DNA of 64,000 bases from Raphanus sativus (GCF_000801105.2 NC_079519.1:13452668-13516667); one strand, 5' to 3'. Shown: positions 1 through 12,292, counted from the stretch's first letter. Made by a program: numbers and translations. The notes: generated by a model from the sequence alone, not told the origin.

Positions 1-369
1 TGTTTTTATTCTATCTATTCTATGAAGCTTTATTTAATTGTTATGATGTTTTGCTTAGATATGTCTGAGTAAACACCCTTGTTAGATTTATGATTCAAAT
101 AGGTTTTGAGGGATTAGCCCCAACTATGAATACTTGAGCATGTGATATTCATCTTAGAAGATTGCTCTTAATGCTTGTATAGGAGTAGCTAACCTATACA
201 TGATGACAGTTCATATAATCCTTGGATCTATCTTCTTTAAGTTAGGAATTTTCTGAAAATAAGCGACATCTGATTTGGAAAACTCCTTAGCGAACTGTTA
301 TCAACCCACACTTAAAGCTTACTAGGCGCATCGATCGATACTCCTATAGAGTCATCGATCAATATATGT
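1..369 (+). mobile_element. LTR fragment of Athila-like family C
   Basis: This stretch resembles the inner part of the solo LTR at 29074-30433. Both read through a block with TTGCTTAG, ATGTCTGAGTA, TTAGAT and GGATTAGCCCC, and both then reach an ATCGATCGATA motif. The fragment is cut by the window edge on the left. It stops at 369, where a different LTR begins with TGATATATGG. No coding sequence is seen. The match was made by eye and is diverged. Confidence 0.6.
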
Positions 370-700
370 GATATATGGTGTTTTAGATATCTTGTATATA
401 TGTTTTCTAATTGGTTTTCAAGTCCTTATCGAGTCTTTCTAGTCCTTTTTCGAGTAATTACAAGTATGAAGTTGCATTAGATGGGAGATGGACCAGCTGG
501 AATAAAAGATGCAGAAAATAGTGCAATCTGGTGATTTTCACGCAGAGCAGTCTGATAACTGTTCCCGATCAAGCGGAGCAACCGAGTGCCTATTCCAGCG
601 GCAAAGATTATTAAGAAAATTACAAGACATCTTGTGTCCTAATTATCCTCTTTTTTTCTCTCCCAGCCGCATGTGGCTTTGATATATCTTATTTTTCTGT
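370..700 (+). mobile_element. Start of a D-family LTR (fragment)
   Basis: The segment begins TGATATATGGTGTTTT, the same start as the minus-strand LTR at 44164-45290 read on its own strand. Similar blocks follow in the same order: a GTCTTTCTAGTC block, a GATGCAGAAAA block and an AGCGGAGCAA block. It is a diverged and incomplete copy that fades by about 700. No PBS or coding region follows. Confidence 0.5.
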
Positions 701-1129
701 TTCTCACTATTATAATACACTTCTTTTCGAATCAAATGCTAGTATAGACCACTTGGGGTCCAAAAAATCTGGATTAGACCCATCTCTTTTCCTTTTTATT
801 TTGCATTTAAATTTAAATAGAAATCTAAGTAAAATTACTAAAAAACCTAAGGACTTAAACATATTTACTAAATTGTGCCATTTTTATCCGACCCAGAATC
901 CGACCCACCCGAAACCCGACCCAATTAACCCTAAATCTTCTTCTTCTTCTCCCCCTTTCTTCTCCATCAATGGTTATTGGTCTTTAAAATAAAATTAAAA
1001 AATTTCTTCAACTATCCGGCAATTTTCTCTTTTATTTCTCAAATTGATCAATCCATAGTCATATTTAATCAATTATAACTTACCCAGAATCAAATTTCAT
1101 GTTTTACATATTAGATTCAAAATAAAGAA
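701..1129. other. Non-coding AT-rich and CT-rich spacer
   Basis: No gene is supported. The 79-residue open frame here is rich in Pro and Ser because it crosses a CCGACCC/TCTTCTTCTT tract. AAAATTACTAAAAAACC near 830 has the look of a Mutator-like terminal sequence and may be the left edge of the motif-array element that follows, but no matching right end was found. Confidence 0.4.
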
Positions 1130-3850
1130 GAACGTGGAGTATTACTAGTACAACTAGTACAATTCGAATTAGTACAACTGATACAACTAAAACAAGTATA
1201 ACTAGTACAAATGGTTTGAGTATAACCGATATAACTGGTACAAATACAATGCGTATAACTAGTACAAATTTACAATTGATATGGTGATATTTGGTTTTTT
1301 GTTCTCAGCGTATTAATGATTCTATAGAAGATGATGATGCAGAACTAATGAAAATATTGGTCTAATCATCATGCCTATATGTGTCAACATATGTTAAAAG
1401 TTTGTTTTCTATAATATTTAATTTAGATAATGATTTTATTTTACTAGTTGTACTATTTTTTAAAAAAATCCATCTTCACTTTTAGCTCTCGAAGCCTAAA
1501 AAACCAACTGCAAAGCTTAGAAAAAGTTATAGTAGGTTCAGATATGTTTTGTAATATCCTATAAGACAACTAGAATAAGTATATCCTGTATAATTAGTAA
1601 AACTGAAAAGCGTACGTATAACTAGTACAACTCTGTAACTAATATGGTTATATTGGTTTTTCAGCGTATGAATGATGCGAGAAAAGATAATTGTGTATAA
1701 CAAATGAGATAAGTTATTCTAATATTTTCTCTCATGCATGTATCAAAATACGTGAATATTTTGTTGTATATAATATTCATTTGGATAGTAATTTATTTAA
1801 TCAGTTGTACTACTTGTACAAGTTGTAGTGTGGGGTCTGAAAAATTGCAATATAAGAAGATTTAAAAGAGTATACTGCAAAAATGATATAGAAACCCTCA
1901 CGGATTTGAAAGTGATGTATAGGCTTCATGTTTGGTGTTTATACTATGATAATAATAGTTCAACTTGTGCATCTGGTTTAACTATAATAGTAGTACCAAT
2001 GTTTCGATATTACATATCGATGTTAGTTCTATTTTTGTATTTGACTTCAAATAGTTTTTATTCTAGTTGTACCAGTTGTACTATTTACGAAAAAAATTAT
2101 CTTCATTTTTTTGCTCTCCAAGCCAAAGAAGTCAACTGTCGAACTAAAAAATGTTACAGTAGAAGAAGATTGGAAGAGTATACTCCAAACTATGATACAA
2201 AAGCCATCATGAGTTTAAAATGATACATAAGCATTCATGTTTGGTTTTTGAACTATGATAATAATAGTCATCAGTGGCGGATCAAGAAAATTGTAAACAC
2301 TATTAAAAAATCATGTATTTAGGTACAACTAGTACAACTACTTTATTTAGTAATCAACCATAATATTTAAAACATGATACACGTTTAAAACATGATGCAT
2401 AATACAAAATGAAATAACATAGTTGTACTAGTATTCGAGTTGTACCGGTTTGTACATAGTTATACTAGCTTTTGAGTTGTACCGATTTGTACATAGTTAT
2501 ACTAGTTTTTCAGTTGTACCGGTTTGTACATAGTTGTACTTTGGCAGTGAAATCGAAAATTATTAGTTGTACCACATAAAATTTAAACTTACCTCAGTTG
2601 TACCACTTCTTTATGTGTACATGCATTTGTCCCAATAAAATTAAATCATCAATTTTGTTAAAATATATTTCATGTATGTTTTCCAAAAATTATGTGGACG
2701 AAGAAGTTAACAAACCTTAAAAGTATAAGATAAAACATGCAAACATATGTGATTGTGTTATAATTGCCAAAAAAAAACAAAAACAAATTACAAATAAAAA
2801 GGAACCTATCTAAACACTTACCAATTTGGACAGTTGATTGTTTTTTTATATGTACTACCCAATGGAATATTTAAATTTTAGAACCTGAATAGTTGTCCTA
2901 GTTATACTAGTATTACTGATGTGTTCAACCACAATAATTAAAATATGATACACATTTAAAACGTGGTGAACATTTAAAACAATATTAAATAAAATAACAA
3001 GTAGTTGTACTAATTTTTTAGTTGTACATTCTGTACATAGTTGTACTAGTTTGTGAGTTGTACTCGTTTGTGCATAGTTATACTTTTGACGGTGAAATCG
3101 AAAAATATTAGTTGTACCACATAATAAATATATTTACCTCAGTTGTACCACTTATTTATATGTACACAGCTTTGCCAAGTTACAATGAAATCATCAATTT
3201 CATAAAACTACATTTAATGTATGTTTTTCATAAATTATGTAGACAAACAAATCAACAAACCTTAAAAGTATAAGGTAGATCATGTAAACTTATGTTTGGT
3301 GTAAGAATTGCCAAAAACAAAGAAAAAAGAAACAAAAATCATTAAAAATATGGAATCTATCTAAACACTTACTAGTTTGGCCATTTGATTGTTTTCCATA
3401 TGGAATACCGAATTGATTTTGTCATTTTCTGGGATGTAAAAGTTGTATCAGTTGTACCAGTAATACTCGTTTAATATTTAATAGATTTTATACCAAATGC
3501 TTTATATGTTTAGTTTCAGGAGTTGTACCAATATTTTTACATTATAACTTTGTAAAAATATTTTTGATTTTTATTTTTGATAATAGTATGGTCAATCTAA
3601 TTAACAAACCTTAAAACTATAAAGTATTTTATGTAAAATTGATAGTGTAATTTGATAATTTAACAAAAATTAAAGAACCTAAGAAAAATAGATGAAATTT
3701 TATCATCATATGTAAAACATGATTTACTAGTTGTGTTAACTATAGTAATTACAAATTGTACACGTTTAATATTTATATATCTGTTAAATTAATTTTAACA
3801 TGTTTAGTTATACGAGTTATACTAGTTATACTGAGTCGAATGAGATAATA
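1130..3850. repeat. Dispersed short-motif array, AGTTGTACYAGT
   Basis: An AT-rich, gene-free block holds more than 20 exact copies of GTTGTAC or its complement, plus many one-base variants such as AGTTATACTAGT. Copies often sit in pairs or triplets 10-20 bases apart, as at 1145-1185, 2060-2085, 2420-2535, 3000-3075 and 3810-3835. To about 1640 most copies read ACTAGTACAACT on the plus strand. From about 1800 most read AGTTGTACTAGT, with an ACTAGTACAACT pair near 2320. A longer unit that includes TTAGTTGTACCACATAA and CTCAGTTGTACCACTT occurs near 2560-2610 and again near 3107-3150, so part of the array is a roughly 550-base duplication. The 131-residue frame at 1828-2223 has no recognisable domain. 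The pattern is like non-autonomous VANDAL Mutator-like elements; the family assignment is inference. Confidence 0.75.
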
Positions 3851-4200
3851 AAATTAAAAAATCGTATGACTTTGAGTTATTTATGTGGTTGAGATTAAAG
3901 AGAGAGAGGAGAGAGAATGAGAGATCTGTGGAAACGTGAGGTCAGGATTAAAACATAGAAAATATGATATTGTAAATAGAATTACTGAGAAAGTTCTATA
4001 AAAAATGTTATATAATAGTAATATATATACTAATTATATATAAATATATAATAAATATTATTTATATAAAAAAGAAATTATAATATATATATATATATAT
4101 ATATAATTAAAGTATTATAAAGAATAATCTAAAAAAAAATTTTTAAGAATAAAGTGGAGAAAGTTTTTTTAAGGCGTTTTTTGTCTAATGGAACCTATTA
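3851..4200. other. AT-rich spacer with (AT)n microsatellite
   Basis: Very AT-rich sequence with an uninterrupted AT dinucleotide run at 4083-4105. The right part may already be plastid spacer upstream of trnS, which is also AT-rich. No gene is visible. Confidence 0.5.
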
Positions 4201-4201
4201 G

Positions 4202-4290
4202 GAGGGATGGCTGAGTTAAAGCGTTGGATTGCTAATCCATTGTACGAGTTAATCGTATCGAGGGTTCGAATCCCTCTCTTGCCCTTCCGC
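4202..4290 (+). pseudogene. trnS-GCU: Plastid trnS-GCU pseudogene
   Basis: The anticodon arm TTGGATTGCTAATCCA, with anticodon GCT, matches plastid tRNA-Ser(GCU). So do the long variable arm (GTACGAGTTAATCGTAT) and the T arm GAGGGTTCGAATCCCTC. Compared with the usual plastid gene, the D loop lacks about four bases (GAGTTAAAGC where GAGTGGACTAAAGC is expected). The acceptor end also carries a few inserted bases before TTCCG. These changes argue against a working tRNA. Confidence 0.9.
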
Positions 4291-4382
4291 TTTTTGATGA
4301 TGTGAAATAGATAAAATGCTAATAAAATTCGCGCATTTCCACTAATTAAATATTAAATAAAGTAATAAAAAAGAAAGGTTTT

Positions 4383-4491
4383 TTATTCTTCACGTACTGG
4401 ATTACATCCTGGATCATTAGATAGGAATCCAAATATGAAGAGAGAAACAAAGAATATAACTACAGTGTATACAAAAGTTGAGAGTAAACAT
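4383..4491 (-). pseudogene. psbI: psbI pseudogene (plastid photosystem II subunit I)
   Basis: On the minus strand the sequence from ATG at 4491 to TAA at 4383 follows psbI, a one-helix photosystem II subunit of about 36 residues. The end still encodes an SNDPG-type tail and a GREE-like C-terminus. Two single-base losses in the AAAC and TTTT runs near codons 5-7 shift the frame, so the original reading is not continuous. It lies between trnS and psbK, its normal plastid position. It has no transit peptide and is not expected to be expressed. Confidence 0.88.
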
Positions 4492-4784
4492 TACACAATC
4501 TCCAAAATCTTACTTTTTTTTTTGATAAAAAAAAGAGAATAGATTCTCTATTTTTATACTAAATATCTAGATATTTTTTTGTGAGTGAACTCGAATCTAA
4601 TTAAGTTCTTTCATTTAGAGAAAAGAGGATAAAACTTAGGAAATCAAATGATCCAGATTTAGTATGGCTACCAAAAAAATTCAATATTTGAATTGAGAGT
4701 TCTTTCCTACGTCAAGATTTTTGAATCTTTTGAATTGTTGCAAGAATCAAAATTGTGAATTTGTCTAAGACAGTATTAATAATT

Positions 4785-4973
4785 TCATCGAAAACTTACA
4801 GCTGCTTGCCAAACAAAGGCTAAGAAGAGAAGAAAGAAAAGAGGTATTACGGGCATAACATCTATGATTGGATTCAAAAAGGCGTAGGCTTCCGGCAATT
4901 TGGCGACTAAAAAAGTGCTTGAAAAAAGGGCCGAATTAAAACAAATATAGATCAAATTAAATATATTAAGCAT
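4785..4973 (-). pseudogene. psbK: psbK copy (photosystem II subunit K), open but displaced
   Basis: The 62-codon frame reads as PsbK, with [11 protein letters not shown] after the N-terminal presequence, a single membrane helix and the C-terminal [11 protein letters not shown]. The family is usually about 61 residues; this copy has one extra residue inside the Leu/Phe-rich helix. The frame is intact, but the neighbouring psbI and trnS copies are broken and no nuclear-type targeting peptide is present. It is therefore best read as a NUPT relic that happens to stay open. Confidence 0.93.
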
Positions 4974-7900
4974 AACAAAAATTGGTGTTCTTGTGGATAA
5001 TTTAATTTGATTGAGTTATTAATATATTTTTTATATAAGAAAAAATAAATGAATAAATAAATAAATAAAGGTAGTCTAAAAAGACTTTGTTGAACTTACT
5101 CAATCAAAAATCATTTCATTCTCTTATGAGAATTAAAGAATAATATTTTCATACAATATCTTAATTGAATTCTTTCCAAACTTTTTCTAAAGTGCGAAAT
5201 CAACCTATCAATTGGTAGAGTACAAGATCGAAAAGAACCCTATAGGCAGGCGTTCCTCGGCGTTGTCCGTCTTCATGGCCTCAATAATACTCAGTATTGT
5301 ACTGCCCGAATCCGTTTCGTAGCACGGAATATACCTCAATCTCCGTTAGTTCCGTTTCGGCTTTTTCCCCAATTTCCCACTCCCACTGGACGACATGCGG
5401 ATAAAGAAATGCGACTAAGCTATATTCAGGAACAGCTTCTATTAGTACACAATCTTTTTGAATATAGATCAGCAGCGGATGTTGCAAAAGTAACTGCAAC
5501 ATCGACAACAGCCTTCAGTCGTCGAAGTAAGGAATTACTAGGAACTGCTTTCATTCCCACGATATGCGCCAACAGGGCGTTTAGGAAGAGTAGTAACAGC
5601 GCCAGTAACCGCTTTCTTTATTCCGAACTTTCAGTAAGGAATGATAGAACAGCTGATACAAAGATAGTGAGAAGAGCTGATATGCTTAAGCGTCGAAAGG
5701 ACTGTTTGCTTACGTGCCGGATTGTTTTCTAACTAGCCATTATAGTCACAGCTGATATTTCTATACGAATGAAAGCTTTAATAATAGATGCGATTGTGAG
5801 CAGGCTTACTTGTCAGTGCTAGCTTGTATGCGCTTTCTATTACAGCAACAGCTTTTATGCGAAAAACAAGAAAAAGGAAAACTGCGCAGCTCTGCGACAT
5901 AACCAGTCTTGCAGAACTGGAAGAACGAATTGACTCGACAAGGAAACCAAGTCAAAGGGTTGCGCCTGACAGCCAAGCGCCCATTTTTGTAATCTATTTC
6001 CTTCCAAGGAGTCCTTGTCTTCTTGCATCACGGCCTCGATCTACGCAATGAAAACGTATTTCCTCTAACTGCCCGTAAAGTCAGAATTCAACGAAGAGCA
6101 CTCATTTATGATGTAACTATGTACCTAGACCGGCCTTACACGATACATTATTAACTTGCTTACCATAGGAAGAAGTTCTGCAAGCCTCCATATGATTGAT
6201 TCTCGCAATGAAGTCTTCCCGTTGATTCCACTTCTTTCTCCCCTGACTCAGTTAGCAAGCCAACCTTGGTCTCGTAGCCCACTTGTAGCCATCACTACCG
6301 CTTTTCGGGTCTTTGCTCATAGTCACGAATAAGCTTCTCCTAAGTCCTCTCAGCAATTCAAAGATGAGACTAACTGACTTCTATTGAGTAATCAGATAAG
6401 ACTGATGCACTCACTTTTAAGACTTCCTCGATCTCCTACCCGGCTAAAAACTAGAAGTCAGCATTCTATTCTAATCTCCGGCCTTTATGTCAGGGGTTCC
6501 TCCTCCACCACTTAGACTGATGTGGAAAATTGATCCCCGAGTGGCTTTTTCCTACGGCCGAGTCATCTTTTGCTTCAATACCTGGAACTGAGACGGATTC
6601 GGATGGAGAAGGATTCAATAGTTCATCATGAGCTGTCCGAAACCGTACTTCTTCCCGCGAAAACTCGGAATTAGCTTTAGCTCGAACCTTGATCTGTTGC
6701 TCGAACTCTAATACACTGTAGTAGCAGGCGGCACTCGAGTTCTTTGTGCCAGGTGTCAGAAAAAAGTACGCAATTTCCAAGCATCCTAGTTCAGCGTGCA
6801 TCATCTCTTGTCTCAATGTGGAAGGCCAGGGCCTTCAAAGCGGATACCGCCGGAAGCTAATTCAGTGCTTGTTGAGCGGAGGACCGAACATGAATTATAC
6901 CCATAAAAGGTCATTCCTACCCCTATTCCAAAACCCCTTACCCTCTGAGGGCACGAGCACACTTTCAGGAAGTAATGTAGTAAACAGTCGAATTTCAAAT
7001 AGAACTATGGTAACCTTGCAAAAAAGATATTTTCTTCGTTTGAGTATACCTTTCCTATGACTATTAATCCTGATGAAATCCGTGAAGTTTTGACCTTGTT
7101 TTAGAAGCTTTCTTTGGCAATGAGTGAATATTGGGCTAACTTTGTTACCTTATCTTCTTCTTTTATTCATAGGAATAGAAAGCACGATTAAGCGGTTTTC
7201 CAATGGCAAGTGCCAGTCGTCGGGTGGCTGAACCAACCCCTACGGCGGATCCACGTACTGATGAATGCCAGCCATCCTTTATCGAGTACCCTTGACTATT
7301 CAAAAACCCTTGCTGATTCGATAGCCTGAAAAAGATCGACCACGATTTTGATTTCTGACTTTGACGCCATACCAACTCACTTCTTTCTCTTTCCTTACAC
7401 GTACTTCTATAGCTTGCTTGATGAGTACTATGAAAGACTGATTGATTCTGATGGATGATCCATACGCACGTGTACAGTTATTTTTGAATGGGGAAATGGC
7501 TCTCCTGGAGTGAGAAGGCAGATCGATGAGGCACAAGAGTGCTAGTTGGACTGAATTGGGTGAAATATTCAATTCATTCTCCATCTTCACCATTAAGCTT
7601 CTTGACTAGACTTTTTTCTCTTTCTCTGTCTGACGCTCGTCATCTCATATCATCAGATAAAACGACTATTAATTTCAAGTCAGTCAGAATTTGCGGGATC
7701 TTGACTGTGAAGAGCAAGAAAAGAAAGAAGAACTCATCAGGCAAGAAGGGACTTTTCACTCTTTCGGCGATGTAATAGAAGATGCAGACTTCGGGCATTC
7801 AAATGACTTCCTGTTCTGGAATGTCAATCCATTAGTAGTAGATGTCGGCATTTCCTAAAGAAAGCTGTTTGAGTAGCAGGAGGACCTGGCGGAGCGCTAA

Positions 7901-9444
7901 TGAATAATCGAAGGCGGAATAAGAGAAGAGAGCTGTTAGCATAGATGAAAGTTGCGGGTTAGTGCTCCAATATCCTCAGTAGATAGAGGTAGAAGAAGAG
8001 CTATAACAGTATACATAGTAGGTAGCGAGATCAAACCTAGTGCGTCACTATCATCTTACGCACAGATCGGTCTATCTGATCAGGTTCAGTATCCAATCCT
8101 GTGTAGGGCGGGGGAGCTGCTAGTTCGCTAGGAAAATAGACAAAGAATATAGAAAATCTATAATCAGTCAATTGCAATTGGAGAAGAAAGTTAGATATAC
8201 TTCTCGCTAATCCTTCTTCTTTTGATCAGCCTAGCATCTCCTCGTGCTTATTTATTCTTTCACTTTGACCTACTGCAAGACGCATGCCCATCCCAAGAGC
8301 GCTATGAATTCATAGAGTGGAGAATTCCTCATGGTTCATCCTTTTTCATGCAAGGCTAGTACAGATGATGAGAATGCTCTGGAAGAAGGTGTCCCAGTCC
8401 GTAGGGGCACTTTCAATCAACCCGGTGGGCGCTCAGTGACTCGACTGAAACGCACTTTAGTGACTAGAGAAAAGAAGTTCTCTAGGAGAAGATACTCTCT
8501 TACTTATTGGTCCAACGGAATTCTGCTTTATCATGAAAGTTCTCGACCGAGGAATTCCATTTCGGTAGCAGGCTTCTAAGTACGCTGCTTGCCCGAACCA
8601 AGGACCTTCACATTCTAATTCAAAGGTAAGATGCTAAGGGTACCAATAACTTCTGATTATGGATTCTATCCAAGGATCGGGTTCTATCTATGATTCGTGC
8701 GACGAATGCGATGACTCTTGGTTAAGGCAAGGTCTTAAAACATCGATCAAGCATTCTTTCGAGCCCTTACTCATTAATCAATGAAAAGATATACCGACCC
8801 TCTTGTGGATTGTGCGTGAGGAGCCTCCCTATCAAAACAATTAGTCTCTTCCAATGAGCAGAAAAACAACGATAGGCAATTACCCCATGCTACTCTCAGC
8901 CAGATGGAAGGTCATACGATAGGATGCGGCAGATCAAAAGAAATCCAGTGAGTAGAAGCGGTATTGCAGATAGGCGAATGAAAGACTGGCGGAGGACGGG
9001 TATTCCATCATACAAGAGGAATCACAGAGAATGCCCTGCACAATCCAAAAGAAGAACCTAACAGATCTGAGACCCTCCCTGTACGGAAGAGCAAATCCAA
9101 AGAAGTTGTTCTGGACGAGAGAGTAGGAATAAGTACCTGCTTCAACCATAGAAAGTCAACAGAGGGGTGATCCTGCTTAGGTTTGAAAACCTAACTCGGA
9201 ATGACGAGGTTAAGAAGAGGAAGATAGAAGGGAAGGGGTAGCTGATTAACCAACTGTAATACAAAAGGTACGATGATCCTCCTAGGCTTGCAGACCTACT
9301 CGGAATCTCCTTTCTTCGGTCTCAATTCCGTACTCAGGAGTTTCCTTAGTTCTAGCAAGCGATCTAGAAGCGAATGTTCCATTTTAGGTGGATTATCTAT
9401 TTGAACTACTTTATTAAGAGGCGTTCCTCTCAGTCCAGAGACTG

Positions 9445-9493
9445 GCGTTCCTCGAGAACTAGACAGACTAGCTATCTAGTTCTGGAGGAACGC
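9445..9493. repeat. 19-base inverted repeat (hairpin) in NUMT
   Basis: The left arm 9445-9463 and right arm 9475-9493 are complementary at 18 of 19 positions, with an 11-base loop. The outer part is the AGGCGTTCCTC-type dispersed repeat in opposite orientations; the inner part is GAACTAGA/TCTAGTTC. Another copy of the motif lies just upstream at 9419. Its role in mitochondrial DNA is unknown. Confidence 0.85.
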
Positions 9494-9990
9494 CTCCCAA
9501 CGAGTAAGCCAACAGCTCCCCAGACCTCTTTCAATGAAATCTCTCCATCCTCAGCAAACTCCGAATAATGTATAGCGTCAGCAAAATGGATTTCAGATCT
9601 TTCGAAGGGAGTTCTCACCGCTGGTACGAGCACTTATTTTCCTTTGATTATACCTTTAATACATTGATGGTATGTCAGTGGGACCGCTTGGTTTTTATGA
9701 ATCTAGAGTCTACCCAGAAGAGCGTAATATGTCGTCGGTGCAAAAACAACCTGGAACTCTATCGGACTCTGAAAAGGTCCAACGTTGCAATTGACTCTGA
9801 CCATACCATTCCTAGAAAATTGATTTGGCAATTATTCGAACTCAAATTATATACCTCGAGAAGTGCTCCTCCAATCTTTTCTTTTTGAATGCCTTGTGGA
9901 CATAGGTATTAGATTGACTGTGGAGTTAGGATCAACCACCACTCTCTTCACAGTCACCCTATTCATCTCTACTTCAACATACAACGAACG

Positions 9991-10011
9991 CCCCCCCCCC
10001 CCCCCCCCCCC
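9991..10011 (+). repeat. Poly-C run of 21
   Basis: An uninterrupted run of 21 C bases lies in the NUMT between unrecognised sequence and the end of nad7. Runs of this kind are unstable, and the exact length may include sequencing error. Confidence 0.9.
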
Positions 10012-10218
10012 TCAAGTGGCAATGGGACATGTCTATTTATCTATCTCTTGACTCTAAATGGGAGCAGGTTTGAAAAAGGATCTTAGAGTGTCTTTCTTCT
10101 ATGTAGAAGGATATGAATGATATTAGGTTGGATTTTACTTAAAGGCTGTTCCTGAAGGCCGAAAAAAAGAGAGACTTCTGGGCTCGCAATAAAGCTAAGG
10201 TCCTGGCAACTAGTCGTC

Positions 10219-10478
10219 CTATCTATCCACCTCTCCAAACACAATATCTTGAGTACCTATGATGGTGACCACATCTGCTGGCATGTGATGTTTGGACATA
10301 GAATCGTGTCCTTGTGAATGGGCAGAGCCGGGTTCTCTTATTTTACGATGGTAGGGACGATTGCTTCCATTACTGACCAGAAAAACACCAAATTCTCCTT
10401 TAGGTGCTTCAACTGCGGTATAGGTAGAAGAAGCTGGTGCGGAAAAACCTTCTGTATAAAGTTCGAAATGGTGAATTG
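10219..10478 (-). pseudogene. nad7: nad7 exon 5 (mitochondrial complex I subunit 7)
   Basis: The minus strand encodes the C-terminal end of NADH dehydrogenase subunit 7, with [47 protein letters not shown] and a TAG stop. About 86 codons match the usual last exon. The frame is intact. Several residues look like unedited genomic codons (Ser or His where the edited plant protein has Phe or Leu, as in [13 protein letters not shown]). The upstream boundary at about 10478 is placed at the end of protein similarity. In a plant mitochondrion this exon joins exon 4 by cis-splicing; here both are a nuclear copy. Confidence 0.95.
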
Positions 10479-12292
10479 AGGTAGAGTAGACCGATGATCC
10501 TGTAGTCATTTGGCCGGCTATTGAAAGAAAAAAGCTTGCATCTGTTCCCTCTATTATATAACCGGTCCCATCTCTCTCCAAACCTAACGTGGTAGTTTCC
10601 CATCATAGGGCTTTCTGTCTATAGATTGAGCCATTACCAAGGATCTAATTCGTTCAGAAATCAGTTGACTGCTTCTATAGATAAGGCGGAGTGTCCTTGG
10701 CTCAGCATTATAGCACATAGGGCTTCGGCGCTACTACAGCGCTTCGCTAACTCGAAGAGCCTCGCTATGAGAATCTAGCTTCGCTAACGCTCAGAAAAGT
10801 CTTGAACCTTCGCGCTGACCGTTCGCTTTCTCAGTAGCAAAAGCGCTTCTCTTTGCCCTTTAAGTAGAAGGACAAGAAAGAGATTTTTGGTTTTTATTGC
10901 TCCCGCTTCCTCACATCTGCGCTCGTCAAGCCAACTTTGCTTTTTTTGGGAGGCGTTCCTCGGGGTTGAAGCGGACATTTCGAAATGACAGCATCAAAGA
11001 TATTTGTATATATATATGCACGGCCACGGTGATCCCGGACTGCGTTCGGGAAAACAAAAGTGGCTCACTTGAAAGAAAAGGGCGGGCACTCTCGTCTTTC
11101 AACCCCACTATACTATTGATAGTTGTGGGGTACTGTGTACTTACAGCCTCTACGAGAATCAAGTGAATGGGGCCGGTGCATGGCGAACGGAACGATTCAT
11201 CAAGCCATTTATCACCTCAACCCCCTAAATAAGAAGAAGGGTACTTTTCAAATAGGGGTAATTGCTCCGCACCTGACTGTGATAGCCCTCTCGAGGAACG
11301 CCTTATTGGAGCTTTGTAACTAGTGGCCGGTTTCCCGTAGCGTCGGCGTTTTCCCAGTGCGCAGGGCCTCAACGAGGAATGTGTTAGTGGTTTATCATTG
11401 GTCAATAATGCTAATCCCTCTTTTTGTGCTACTTCTACTCCTAGGGCAGGAAGAAGATAAGAAAAGGCGAAGCGTTCTCTTGGTTTCCCAACCTGTTGCT
11501 TCTAGAGGCTGCCCTCTCTCGGCTGGATGTTGGTCCAGCCTACTACGAGGATCCCGTATCCAACAACCCAACCTATAAAGAGGACATAAAAACCACTTGT
11601 ATAGGTTGGAGCTATGAAGCTTTCCTTATTATCAGAGAAAGGGGAAAGGGCTTTTTCAGCTGGTGCGCAGGAGCGCACTTCCGTTTTCCCTTTACTAGTA
11701 GGGTGGGGGTCTCATGGTTCCTATGCCGCCGCGTTTCCCGGTGCTTTTCTTTTAGTACTTCGACCCGATAGCTTCTAGCTAGTTCAGTGGATAAGATGGC
11801 TGTGCTCAGCTCACTCAAGAATGGGACGGTAGTGGTCCGCCGGCAAGCTCGTTCTGATCTTGGACGCAGTACATTGGAATCCTGAAGCACCACCACGAAC
11901 GCTACTGCGCGTTCGCCTGCGGCGCGGTAAGGCACCACCCTGTTGTGCCAGCAGCCAACTCCGGCGTGTCAGCTTAGTTATCCTCATCAAGCCACTTAAT
12001 TGATGTCTAGCTTCCCAACTGGTAGACGGTTCCTTTTCCCCCAGATCAATGAAGAAGGTAGAAGTAAGTTGATTCTTCTGAAGAACCGGAAGCGAAGCGC
12101 TATGCCGGGGTGGGGGGGGGACGGGAAAAGAAACGGCTCCGAAGAAAGTAATTGGGGTTCCCAATGCTTCTCTACGCCCAATGAGATGCGCCAACCTCGG
12201 GATGCTTTACTCCTAACCCACAAGGTTCCGAGACGGAGCTTAACCTGAGTCTCGGTTGAGAACGGCGATGATCTACGTTTCACACGACGCAC
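10479..12292 (-). other. nad7 group II intron 4 (copy)
   Basis: On the minus strand the intron starts GTGCG directly after the exon 4 sequence CCATGGAATC, matching the group II 5' consensus GTGYG. A domain V-like hairpin lies at about 10578-10612 (GCCCTATGATGGGAAACTAC on the minus strand, closed by ACGTTAGG). It is about 100 bases from exon 5, where domains V and VI belong. The length is about 1.8 kb. No maturase is encoded. Retention of the intron shows transfer as DNA, not through spliced RNA. Confidence 0.85.

Larger units (their letters stand above)
4000..5218. other. Nuclear plastid DNA (NUPT): trnS-psbI-psbK block
   Basis: Three plastid genes occur in their plastid order and orientations: trnS-GCU on plus, psbI and psbK on minus. 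The following AT-rich stretch resembles the psbK-trnQ spacer, and trnQ itself is not reached. Decay in trnS and psbI shows that the copy is not under plastid selection. The right end at about 5218 runs directly into mitochondrial-type sequence. The left edge lies in AT-rich DNA and is approximate. Confidence 0.85.

Noticed and set aside
1828..2223. 131-residue protein in the motif array
   Set aside because: It has no recognisable domain, and part of it is a translation of the AGTTGTAC repeats.
4202..4290. A working tRNA-Ser gene
   Set aside because: The anticodon and T arms are intact, but the D loop is shortened and extra bases sit in the acceptor end. Neighbouring plastid genes are also decayed.
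4785..4973. An active nuclear psbK gene
   Set aside because: The frame is open, but there is no transit peptide or promoter-like context and the copy is part of a decayed plastid block.
5281..9888. Several 60-110 residue frames in the NUMT as mitochondrial genes
   Set aside because: None resembles a known mitochondrial protein, and frames overlap on both strands, as expected by chance in this GC content.
9991..10011. Poly-C run as a regulatory element
   Set aside because: Nothing around it supports a function, and homopolymer length may be a sequencing artefact.
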